From Cyanophora paradoxa (lineage: Eukaryota > Glaucocystophyceae > Cyanophorales > Cyanophoraceae), in assembly GCA_004431415.1 (NCBI GenBank), contig QPMI01000107.1, forward strand, positions 62,001-126,000: 64,000 bases of DNA, in the 5' to 3' direction. Both the position numbers and the translations under genes were made by a program. Shown here piece by piece: positions 22,056 to 30,800 of this stretch; within the stretch, counting starts at the first letter, position 1, and each line of letters opens with the position of its first letter. The notes under the pieces were generated by a model, which saw only the letters and a list, made by a program, of their open reading frames with translations, was not told where the DNA came from and did no database searches.

Positions 22056-22722
22056 GATGTTGGTTCTCAGGGCTCGGATGCAGGCGCGGGGCCCGCCCTG
22101 GGGAGGACGGGCGTGGTTCCGCGGGCCCATCATTCTCAGGTGCCCCCCTCACTCCCTCGAGGCGATTCTTCTGTGTCGCGCCCGGCGGCCCCGGCTCACC
22201 TTATATAAACTGAATCCCAATGTAATAGATGTTGGTTCTCAGGGCTCGGATGCAGGCGCGGGGCCCGCCCTGGGAGGACGGGCGTGGTTCCGCGGGCCCA
22301 TCATTCTCAGGTGCCCCCCTCACTCCCTCGAGGCGATTCTTCTGTGTCGCGCCCGGCGGCCCCGGCTCACCTTATATAAACTGAATCCCAATGTAATAGA
22401 TGTTGGTTCTCAGGGCTCGGATGCAGGCGCGGGGCCCGCCCTGGGGAGGACGGGCGTGGTTCCGCGGGCCCATCATTCTCAGGTGCCCCCCTCACTCCCT
22501 CGAGGCGATTCTTCTGTGTCGCGCCCGGCGGCCCCGGCTCACCTTATATAAACTGAATCCCAATGTAATAGATGTTGGTTCTCAGGGCTCGGATGCAGGC
22601 GCGGGGCCCGCCCTGTGGAGGACGGGCGCGGTTCCGCGGGCCCATCATTCTCAGGTGCCCCCCTCACTCCCTAGAGGCGATTCTTCTGTGTCGCGCCCGG
22701 CGGCCCCGGCTCACCTTATATG
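22056..22722. repeat. Tandem repeat, four copies of 171-172 bp
   Basis: Copies start at 22056, 22228, 22399 and 22571 (gatgttggttctcagggctc) and end with caccttatataaactgaatc. They are nearly identical; the last has a few changes and ends in ttatatgaacgg. Each copy has a TTATATAA word at its end. No coding capacity inferred. Confidence 0.9.
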
Positions 22723-22726
22723 AACG

Positions 22727-22757
22727 GAACAGGGACACTGCTGTCGCAGTGGCCCTG
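22727..22757. repeat. Inverted repeat after the 172-bp array
   Basis: Arms of about 13 bp (acagggacactgc and gcagtggccctgt) around a tgtc loop, one mismatch. The left arm contains the first bases of the element's terminal motif (acagggac), perhaps by chance. Confidence 0.55.
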
Positions 22758-22949
22758 TTGGAGGGGAAGGACCTCTAAGTTCTGAGCAGGAAATCATTGA
22801 ATGGCAGGTTTAGGTTACAATTACGAAGTTGCTCTGAGACATGGAGTCGTCTGATCATGAGTCTCTACCTATCCTAGCCTTAGAGGAGCATGTGGAACAT
22901 ATGACCTTGGCACTGCGTGAACGGGGAGAGATCTAGATCTAGAGCTGGG

Positions 22950-23257
22950 AAATTTGGGGGGGGGGGGATCCGGAGGGGGGGAGGGGGGGAGGGGGGGGGA
23001 GGGGAGGAGGATCCCGGAGGAGGAGGGAGGCGGGGGGAGGGCTCTTGTGGGCTGGGTGAAGAGAAAGGAAAGAAGGGAGGGGCGGAGTCGGGGGGAGAAA
23101 GGGTCTCGGAGGCCAATGAATCGAAGCTAGCTGTCTCGGCCCGAGGCGGGGGGGAGGGCTCTTGTGGGCTGGGTGAAGAGAAAGGGAAGAAGGGAGGGGC
23201 GGAGTCGGGGGGAGAAAGGGTCTCGGAGGCCAATGAATCGAAGCTAGCTGTCTCGGC
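22950..23257. repeat. G-rich tract and 117-bp tandem duplication
   Basis: A poly-G/purine tract (22957-23040) is followed by two copies of a 117-bp unit (from 23041 and 23158) containing gctcttgtgggctgggtgaa and ccaatgaatcgaagctagct. The copies differ by single bases. No gene seen. Confidence 0.8.
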
Positions 23258-25045
23258 TATACCACCGCCGCCACCGCCTTTAGCGTGCACGTGGGGAAGC
23301 GTGCGATGGCGGATAGGTCGCGCTCCAGGAGCGGGAGGAGCCGCGCCGCCGCGCCGGCGTTGGCCGAGGAGGGGCCAGCGACGGGGGCGCGGGCGGGGGC
23401 GGCGCCGGAGGCGGAGGCCGCAGTCTTGGAGATGATGTGATGCTTGCTAGAGGCTCGACCCGGTCGGGTGCGGTGCAAGACTGAGTGAGGGTGGCAAACA
23501 TGAGTCGTGGGACGCGAGCACAGCTGTACAGCATGCGCACCGATGGAACAGATGCGATGTTGATGCCCAGCTGCGACGCTTGCTGCCGCGCTTCGCGGGA
23601 AGTGAGAGGGTGGCGGGGCGGTCGAAGCCTGCCGCTGCAGCTGGAGGTAGATAAGTTCGTAGCTGGTGCGGCCGGAATCGGTGCCCGATGTGCACACTGC
23701 GCTAGAGTTCCGAAGGCAGCGCCGCGGCGAGCGCGAGAGCGAGTGAGGTTCGAGCGGACTACATCCGGACGTGAGCTCCAGGAGTCGTTGTGCCGGCCCG
23801 GTCCGGGCGAGCGATTCATGCAGCAGAGCATTGCAATTGTTTAGCTAACGTGCTCCGACGAAGCGCTAAGACAGGAGCTGAGAACCAGACGACAGGCCAT
23901 GATCTGCTCGACAGCATATCGCATGCAGCGCGCGGCCTTCGGCCGGTCACGCGCGCGCGGAGCAAGGGATGGCATCTGACCATGTGGTTGGGCACGGAAG
24001 AGAAACAAACGGAGAGATCGCACACGCCGGGCGGGATCTGCTCGCGGCGGGCGCGGGGCGGTCATGATCAGATGTAGAACCATGCATGTGGGCGCACACT
24101 CGGCCAAGCGGCGCGCACTGGAACGCGCAAAGGTTCGCCAGCTAGAGCAGATCTAGAGCTCAACTTCGCTGGGGCAGCTCTGTTGCACCGCGCTAGCCGC
24201 TGAGCGCTGTCACCGGTGGAAGCGTAATGCAGCTAGAGTTTTGATGCGCCGTGCTGAGGACGAACGGTGAAAGCGTCGGCGCCGGCGCCGATCGATGGCT
24301 GGCAGCTCGCTCGAGTGACGAGTACCCGGTTCACGGCTTGATGGGGGGCCAGCCGCTGCAGGGGTGCCGAGAAAAACCCCATTCCAAACTCGCAGGAGCT
24401 CGGAGCCAGATCGAGTCTCGGACTAGCTAGTACAAAGGTACTTTAGGCGGCCTAGCGGGCCACCCTGTGCTCCTCCGGTCACGGCATGTATGACATGAAT
24501 CGTCGGGCTCATCACGCGCGTTTAGGCGCACTTGGTCCGGCAGATATACCGCCACTTGGTGAGGCGCTAGATTGCATTTTTCGAAAATGTGTTACTGCCC
24601 ATTCCTGGTCAACCCGACGGGACCCGGATCTCCCGGAACATGTCTCCGGACTCCTAAGGACATGTCTTGCTAGGATCCGGCGAGAAAACCCGGGTTTTGG
24701 GAGGTCGGGACATTTCATTTTGGCCTAGGGTGGGCACCCGAACACCCCCAAGTGGGGGAAGGGGAAGGGGGTCCTTCCCCAATAAGAGTAATAGTATCAG
24801 CTTCTGGAATGCCCGGTATTAACTTGGCCTTCGCGGCCCGCTTTATAGCTAGCTAACTGTAGTGAATTGTGGACGGCAAAATGTCAAAAATGTCAAAATC
24901 GGCAAACGCTTTGGCCCGGCCCCGAGTTCGAATCCCAAAATTTTATCGCCGGCCTCGCTCGTCGCGAATTTTCGCTCTCGCTCTTCCGTATTTTCTGTAT
25001 TTCTGTAGTGTATGTGCTCGAGTGTGGTTTTCAAGAAGGACAGGG
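23258..25045. other. Transposon interior, no gene recognised
   Basis: About 1.8 kb. Open frames up to 183 codons occur on both strands in 23.28-23.84 kb, Arg/Ser/Ala-rich with no recognisable domain. 24,265-24,300 contains nested palindromes (ggcgccggcgccgatcgat). 24,610-24,790 is the diverged partner of 21,130-21,320. Confidence 0.4.
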
Positions 25046-26045
25046 ATGCAAGGCGGGGTGCGCCGCGGCGGGGCGGGGCGGGCAGGGGCCGGCGCGGGGC
25101 GCGATCCGGCCTGTGCGCGGGCGTCAGCGCGGCTCGCGGCGGGCGGGAGGCGGCGGGGGCGGCGCGGACCTGGCCTCAGCCCCGTCGGCGAGGCGGGGCG
25201 CGCCGCGGCGGGGCGGGGCGGGCAGGGGCCGGCGCGGGGCGCGATCCGGCCTGCGCGCGGGCGTCAGCGCGGCTCGCGGCGGCGGGGAGGCGGCGGGGCG
25301 GCGCGGACCTGGCCTCAGCCCCGTCGGCGAGGCGGGGCGCGCCGCAGCGGGGCGGGGCGGGCAGGGGCCGGCGCGGGGCGCGATCCGGCCTGTGCGCGGG
25401 CGTCAGCGCGGCTCGCGGCGGGCGGGAGGCGGCGGGGCGGCGCGGACCTGGCCTCAGCCCCGGCGGGGCGCGCCGCGGCGGGGCGGGGCGGGCAGGGGCC
25501 GGCGCGGGGCGCGATCCGGCCTGCGCGCGGGCGTCAGCGCGGCTCGCGGCGGGCGGGGAGGCGGCGGGGCGGCGCGGACCTGGCCTCAGCCCCGTCGGCG
25601 AGGCGGGGCGCGCCGCGGCGGGGCGGGCGGGCAGGGGCCGGCGCGGGGCGCGATCCGGCCTGTGCGCGGGCGTCAGCGCGGCTCGCGGCGGGCGGGGAGG
25701 CGGCGGGGGCGGCGCGGACCTGGCCTCAGCCCCGTCGGCGAGGCGGGGCGCGCCGCGGCGGGCGGGGCGGGCAGGGGCCGGCGCGGGGCGCGATCCGGCC
25801 TGCGCGCGGGCGTCAGCGCGGCTCGCGGCGGGCGGGAGGCGGCGGGGGCGGCGCGGACCTGGCCTCAGCCCCGTCGGCGAGGCGGGGCGCGCCGCGGCGG
25901 GGCGGGGCGGTCAGGGGCCGGCTCGGGGCGGGATTCGGCTTGTGCGCGGGCGTCAGCGCGGCTCGCGGCGGGCGGGAAGGCGGCGAGGGCGGCGCGAACC
26001 TTGCCTTAGCCCCGTCGGCACGCGCGAGGCGGGTCGCGCAGCGGC
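25046..26045. repeat. Minisatellite, seven copies of about 139-140 bp
   Basis: The landmark ggcaggggccggcgcggggc recurs at about 25081, 25221, 25360, 25491, 25630 and 25770, and degenerately at 25910. One unit is shortened to 131 bp and the last copy is the most diverged. Long open frames here are a by-product of GC content and repeat length. Confidence 0.9.
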
Positions 26046-26409
26046 AGGGCGGGGCGGGCGGGGCATGATGTGCCTAGATAGCGCGCTATACAGCTGTACT
26101 ACGGTAGGCCATCGGCTCCGGATCCAGTGAGCAACTACCGCAGTATCACGAGCGCGCGCGGCTAGGCTAGGACGAAAGCACTTCTCTGAAGCTTTTGCAT
26201 GTCTTCTGACGGGCTAGCTTGCGCGGAGCGACACGTTGTAGGGCGATCGTACTCGCGCCACTTCCCCGGCGCCGCTACCTTGCGCTGTCGTCGCTTCGTA
26301 ACAAGTCCCAAGGCTCGCCGGTACCAAGGCAGCATCGTAACACAGTCCCAAGGCTCGCCGCTGCTTGCAGCCGCGGCTGAGCCGCCACGGGCCGGGTACG
26401 CAACCGCCT

Positions 26410-26498
26410 GTTATCTAGAGGTTAACTAGGGAGTCCCGGTTAACTAGTCGCTAACTAGGCTCTAGCTAGCGAATTTCTCTAGCGAATCTCTAGCTAGT
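26410..26498. repeat. Subterminal CTAG repeats, right end
   Basis: Words ttatctagagg, ttaactaggg, gttaactagtc, ctaactaggc, tctagctagcg and tctagctag crowd the last 90 bp inside the right TIR. Read on the minus strand they share CTAGTTA and TCTAG with the left subterminal block. Confidence 0.6.
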
Positions 26499-26508
26499 GG
26501 TCCCTGTG
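26490..26508 (-). repeat. Terminal inverted repeat, right
   Basis: Reads CACAGGGACCACTAGCTAG on the minus strand and is followed at 26509-26511 by TAT, the second copy of the target-site duplication. Confidence 0.85.
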
Positions 26509-26709
26509 TATGCATAAGATCGCCGAGACGCCCAGAGGCCAGTCGTTGCTGCGGCCGGATCTGTAACAGCTAGCGGCTCTATCTGCCGACTTGTATCGCG
26601 TGTGAGTCGGCGCTGGTGAGCTGCAGGAGTGGTGACCGGCGGCGCGAGGGCTGCGGGGCGGAGGCACGAATCATCGGGAACGGGCCCCGCCCGGATTCGA
26701 AGAGAGGGC

Positions 26710-26713
26710 AAAA
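26710..26713 (-). terminator. RNA polymerase III terminator (TTTT)
   Basis: First run of four T on the minus strand, about 10 nt after the tRNA 3' end. Confidence 0.6.
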
Positions 26714-26723
26714 TGGGGTGAAA

Positions 26724-26805
26724 TGAGCGAAGTGGGACTTGAACCCACGCCTCCGAAGAGACTGGTGCCTTAAACCAGCGCCTTAGACCGCTCGGCCATC
26801 CGCTC
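26724..26805 (-). tRNA. tRNA-Leu(AAG)
   Basis: 82 nt with discriminator A. Acceptor GAGCGGA pairs with TTCGCTC, D-arm GCC/GGC, anticodon stem CTGGT/ACCAG with loop TTAAGGC (anticodon AAG, reads CUU), long class II variable arm CTCTTCGGAG, and T-arm GTGGG/CCCAC with TTCAAGT. A box TGGCCGAGCGG and B box GGTTCAAGTCC are intact. No intron, no encoded CCA. Mirror copy at 27451, one base different in the variable loop. Confidence 0.95.
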
Positions 26806-26811
26806 GATGAA

Positions 26812-27444
26812 AAAGTGGCGCAGACGCGTCTGGTCGACGCCGGGCCCGGGCAATTTGATGCGGTAGCTCAGTTTTTTTGGTGAAGGTTGAGCGGTAGCCC
26901 CGGCCACGCGCCAGGCCGGGGCGGTCAGACCGCCGCGGAGCTCGAGGGGGGCTCGTCATTGCCCGCGGCGGGGGGGAGCCTCGGAGGCGGTCGGCGCGCG
27001 GGCCCGGGGCGGCTAGCGCTGGCCATGGAAGCCCGGCGGAACGCGCCACTGGCCATATGCATATGCATGGCGCCGGCATGGAACGTTAACGTTAACCTCC
27101 GGATCCCTCCCCCCGACCGCGGCCTCGAGCTCCGAGCTCCCGACCCGGTCCCTTCCCGCCCCCTTAAATCTTCCACCGTCCCACGCCATCCCACTCCATA
27201 TACCCCTCGTCCCCCTCTTCCGAAGTTCCCCGACCAAACCTTCCCCGATATCGATATCGATACCCTGCAGCTGATCGTGATGATCATATGCATGAGCCCG
27301 CGGCGCGTGAGGCCTAGGTGCGCGTGAGGCCTAGGTGCGCGGCGCGTGAGGCCTAGGTGCGCGGCGCGTGAGGCCTAGGCGCCGGCGGCGAGGTGCGCGC
27401 GAGAGGCAATGCCTGGGGTGCGGAATACGCATTCGCGCCGACCC
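26812..27444. other. Spacer of the inverted duplication
   Basis: A 633-bp non-duplicated centre between the two tRNA-bearing arms. It holds several palindromic words (ccatatgcatatgcatgg, aacgttaacgttaac, gatatcgatatcgat) and the short repeat array at 27300-27382. No gene recognised. Confidence 0.5.
27300..27382. repeat. Short tandem repeat, gtgaggcctaggtgcgcg
   Basis: Four copies of gtgaggcctagg start near 27307, 27325, 27347 and 27369 (spacing 18, 22, 22). Each contains the 8-bp palindrome aggcct plus agg around cctagg. Confidence 0.8.
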
Positions 27445-27450
27445 TTCATC

Positions 27451-27532
27451 GAGCGGATGGCCGAGCGGTCTAAGGCGCTGGTTTAAGGCACCAGTCTCTT
27501 TGGAGGCGTGGGTTCAAGTCCCACTTCGCTCA
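27451..27532 (+). tRNA. tRNA-Leu(AAG)
   Basis: Same 82-nt class II structure as the copy at 26724-26805, inverted relative to it. The variable arm reads CTCTTTGGAG, a loop substitution that keeps the stem. Anticodon AAG, intact internal promoter boxes, no intron. Confidence 0.95.
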
Positions 27533-27542
27533 TTTCACCCCA

Positions 27543-27546
27543 TTTT
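27543..27546 (+). terminator. RNA polymerase III terminator (TTTT)
   Basis: First T4 run, about 10 nt downstream of the tRNA 3' end; conserved in the mirror copy. Confidence 0.6.
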
Positions 27547-27829
27547 GCCCTCTCTTCGAATCCGGGCGGGGCCCGTTCCCGATGATTCGTGCCTCCGCCC
27601 CGCAGCCCTCGCGCCGCCGGTCACCACTCCTGCAGCTCACCAGCGCCGACTCACACGCGATACAAGTCGGCAGATAGAGCCGCTAGCTGTTACAGATCCG
27701 GCCGCAGCAACGACTGGCCTCTGGGCGTCTCGGCGATCTTATGCATACGCATTTTCGCGAGTAACAACTGGCCATGCAGCTTCCGCGTTGCTCCAGCGTG
27801 CACGAGCGCAAGCGCCACAGGCAATTGGA

Positions 27830-30800
27830 ATGCAGACGACGGCGAACACGACCACACTCGAGCTGCAGACGACGACAGGGCGGCTGCTGACGCGACCAGC
27901 AGCTTGTATTGCACGGGGAGAGGCTCCATACGCGCTCGTACGCGCATCGGTGACTGCCCGGCGTTGCCGCAGCACGTACGCGCTTGCAATTGATTCGAAC
28001 TTGAAACACAGGTTGGAGACGAGGGGGCCGGCCAGGGCACCTGCGACAATGTTGAGGACGCGGAGCCGTGCTTCGTCGTGGCGCGCGAGCTTGTCGAGCA
28101 CCCGTTCCCCTTGGATCGGCTGTGGTCCTTTAAGCACGCGTGCCGCGCTGCGGGCGACCCGCCGGCGCTCGAGCTCTGCGGCGCACAGCCCGCCGACGGC
28201 GACTTCGACTTCGCGGCGGCATTCGGGCGCGTCCTGCGCGATCACCCGCCGACGAGCCCCGCGGCGCTCGCCGACGCCCTGCGGCGCCTGCCGGAGCTCG
28301 CGGCCGGCGGGCGGAGGCCACTGCTGAGCGGCCTCGTGCGGGTCGCGGCGGTGAGCGCCGCGTACGTCGCCGAGACGGCGGAGGGGCCGCGCCCCTTCTT
28401 CTTCCTCGAGGCCGCCCCGGCCCTCGGTGCGGAGCTCGGCCCCGCGCGGCCGCTGCAGGTCGTGGTGAGAGGCGAGGCGGGCGTGCGGCAGCGGCCCCTC
28501 CTGCACCCGGGCCTCGTTCTCTACGCGACGCGCCTGCGGCCGGCGATGCTCCTCGCCGGGCGGCCCCACGCGGCGCCCGCCCTCGTCGACTCGCCCGCCT
28601 CGGGGGCCCGCCCCGCCTCCCTCCTCCTCCCCGTCCCCGCTCGCCTCCTCCCGGAGGCCGCCGCCGCGTGTGCGGCCGCCTGCGGGCTCGCCGCGGACGC
28701 CCTGGCGCCGCCGCCCGACGAGGAGCCGGGGGAGCCTTCCTTGCTGGGCGTGGCGGGGCGCCTGGAGGGGGCGGAGGAGCTCCCCGGGGCGGGGGGCGCG
28801 GTCTGGCGGGTGGCCCCCGCGGGCGGCGGCCCGCCCACGCGCGTCTACCTGACGCACGTGCCCCTCGGGGGCCTGGGCGCCGCCTTCCGCCCCGGCGCCC
28901 GCGTCCGCCTCGCCCCCGTCCACGCCCTCCGCCTGCAGGGCCGCCTGCTGGCGCGCTCGCCTCGCCCTCCCCCTCCCTTCCCCGCTCCCCCGGGCTGACG
29001 GGGCCCGGCGGGTGCAGGGGTACCTCTGCTGCGCCCGCACCACGGTCGAGCTGCTCGCGCCTGCGCCGCCTGGGCCCGGCCTGGCCCCGCCCGCACCGCC
29101 GGGCGCACGCCCGCCGGCCGGGCACTTCTTCGACGTGATGACGGGCCCCGAGGCGGCGTGGTGCGCTGTGGCCTCGCTGCCGGCCCCGCCGGCGGCCGAC
29201 GGGCGCGTGCGGCAGGCTGCTGGAGGCGGCGGCGGCGCTGCGGGCCAAGTTCGGGCCACGCCTCACCGACCGCCGCCTCTTCGGCGACCCGCCGCCCCCG
29301 CCCGCCCCCGCCGCCGCCCGCCGCGCGCCGAAGCGCCGCCGGACGGCCTGCGGCCTCCTCCGCCACCTCGTCCTGGCGGCGCGCCCGCCCCTCGCGCCGG
29401 CGCCCCTGCCGCGCTGCGGCTGACGGGGTTTAGGCGGGGCACGAGGACGCGGCGCGCTGCATCCACCGCGAGTTCCTTCACCACGCCTCCGCCCCTGGCC
29501 CCGCCGCCTGCCCCGCAGCGTACGCACAGCCCACGCGCGGCGCCCGCCCGACTTCGCTTGCGTTCTGATCGGATGTCCGGCAGGGAAGTACGGCCCGCGT
29601 CCTGGCTCGCTTCGTACTCCGTCCCTACCGCGGCGGAGTTGCGGGCGGCTCTCGCGGCCGCCGCCCTCGCCGCCGCCCGCCGCCCCGGGGCCGCGATACG
29701 CCCGGGAGGCGTCCGCTGCGGTGCGCGCGCCCGCCGCCGCCGCCGCGCGCCCGCCGCCGGCGACGGCCCTGCAGTCGTGCTGGACGCTGGGACCTCCCGT
29801 CGCCTCCGCTCCTCGTCCTCGCCGCCGACGCCGCCGGCCCCGCGCCCGCCCCGGCGAGGCGGCTCCGTCCCGGGCCCGGCCCTGGCTCCCTCAGCCTCCA
29901 CGACGCGTCGGGCGCGATCGAAGCCCTCTGGCCGGCCGTGCGTGCTCCTCGGCCCGGCACCGGTCCGCCCCGCCTCGCGTCACTTCCTCCGCAGGGCGCC
30001 GCAGATGCGCTGCGGGGCGGGCGCGCCGTCGCCCTCACTGAGTTCGCTGCGCTCGCGGAGCTCGAGGCGGGCGAGGCGGGCCCCGAGGACGCCGCCCCGC
30101 CGGCCTCGCGCCTCCGCCGTCTCACCCTCCTCCTGCCCGCTCCCGCCGACCCCGCCGCCCCGGCCCCGCCCCGCTCTCTGCCCCCTCGCACCCTCTTCCT
30201 CCTCCCGCGGAGTTCGCCCGCGACCGCCGCGCCCGCCGTCGACGCCGCCGCTTTCGGTCCGCCGCCCGTCGAGCTGTTGTTCTTGGTGCGCTTCCGTCCT
30301 CGGCCCCCGACCCTGCTCCCGCCGTCCGACGAGGCGGCCGCAGGTGCAGCACCGGACGGGCCTTTTCCGCCGCGGGGGCGGCGAGCGCCCGCCGCGGCTC
30401 GTGCTCGCCGGGGCGGCTCTCGCCGAGGACGGCGTGCCGCTCGCCGCCCCGGCACCCCGCCTGGTTGCTCTCGAGTGCACCGCAGAGGGCGCCCCGCTCG
30501 CCGCCCTCCTCCTCGCCACCGCCACGCCCGGCAGGTGCCCGCTCCGCCCCACGTTCCCCGGCGCGGCGCCGACCGAGTGGCGCGGCAGGGTGCTCGTGCT
30601 GCGGGGCCTGCGGCCGATGCGGGACCCGGACCGGTCCCGCGCCCGCCGCATCGCAGCCGAGGCGGGGCTCGACCCCGCCGACCCGCCCCGCCCTCCTCAA
30701 GGCCGGCCCCGGCGGTGCCTGCCCGCGCCGCCCGCGCAGCGCCTCCTGACGGGCGCGGCAGCCTCGTTCTCCTTCGCCACACTGCAGCGTCTGGGCGCCG

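Larger units (their letters stand above)
18775..26508. mobile_element. CACTA-like DNA transposon, 7,734 bp, apparently non-autonomous
   Basis: The ends are CACAGGGACGAATAGCTAG and, on the opposite strand, CACAGGGACCACTAGCTAG: a 19-bp terminal inverted repeat with two mismatches. A 3-bp duplication (TAT) flanks it and the empty site survives in the same window at about 27,739-27,756. CACW-type termini, 3-bp duplications and repeated subterminal motifs are hallmarks of the CACTA (EnSpm) superfamily. Inside are minisatellites, a hyper-palindromic stretch and diverged repeats. I recognise no transposase: open frames in 19.2-20.1, 21.4-21.7 and 23.3-24.1 kb show no family motif, and those over the GC-rich minisatellites are open on both strands. 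It was therefore probably mobilised in trans, or its transposase is too diverged for me to see. Confidence 0.82.
26509..26811 (-). repeat. Left arm, inner part, of large inverted duplication
   Basis: Reverse complement of about 27,445-27,747, almost identical. It contains the minus-strand tRNA-Leu. Similarity stops about 6 bp beyond the tRNA 5' end (ttcatc). Together with 16540-18774 this forms one arm split by the transposon. Confidence 0.88.
27445..30292 (+). repeat. Right arm of large inverted duplication (intact)
   Basis: Continuous counterpart of 26509-26811 plus 16540-18774. It carries tRNA-Leu(AAG), the CTC1-like start and roughly the first half of that gene. It preserves the pre-insertion sequence of the transposon target. 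Confidence 0.85.

Noticed and set aside
22056-22722. CRISPR-like regular spacing
   Set aside because: Repeats are contiguous 172-bp units without unique spacers, in a eukaryotic context with introns; no cas genes.
23257-24107. Transposase or accessory protein in the transposon interior
   Set aside because: Translations are Ser/Arg/Ala-rich without a DDE-type pattern or zinc finger; splicing cannot be excluded but nothing supports it.
20105-26130. Long Gly/Arg/Ala or Pro/Ala/Arg open frames over the minisatellites
   Set aside because: Open in several frames on both strands; explained by GC-rich tandem repeats, with no start context, splice sites or domain.
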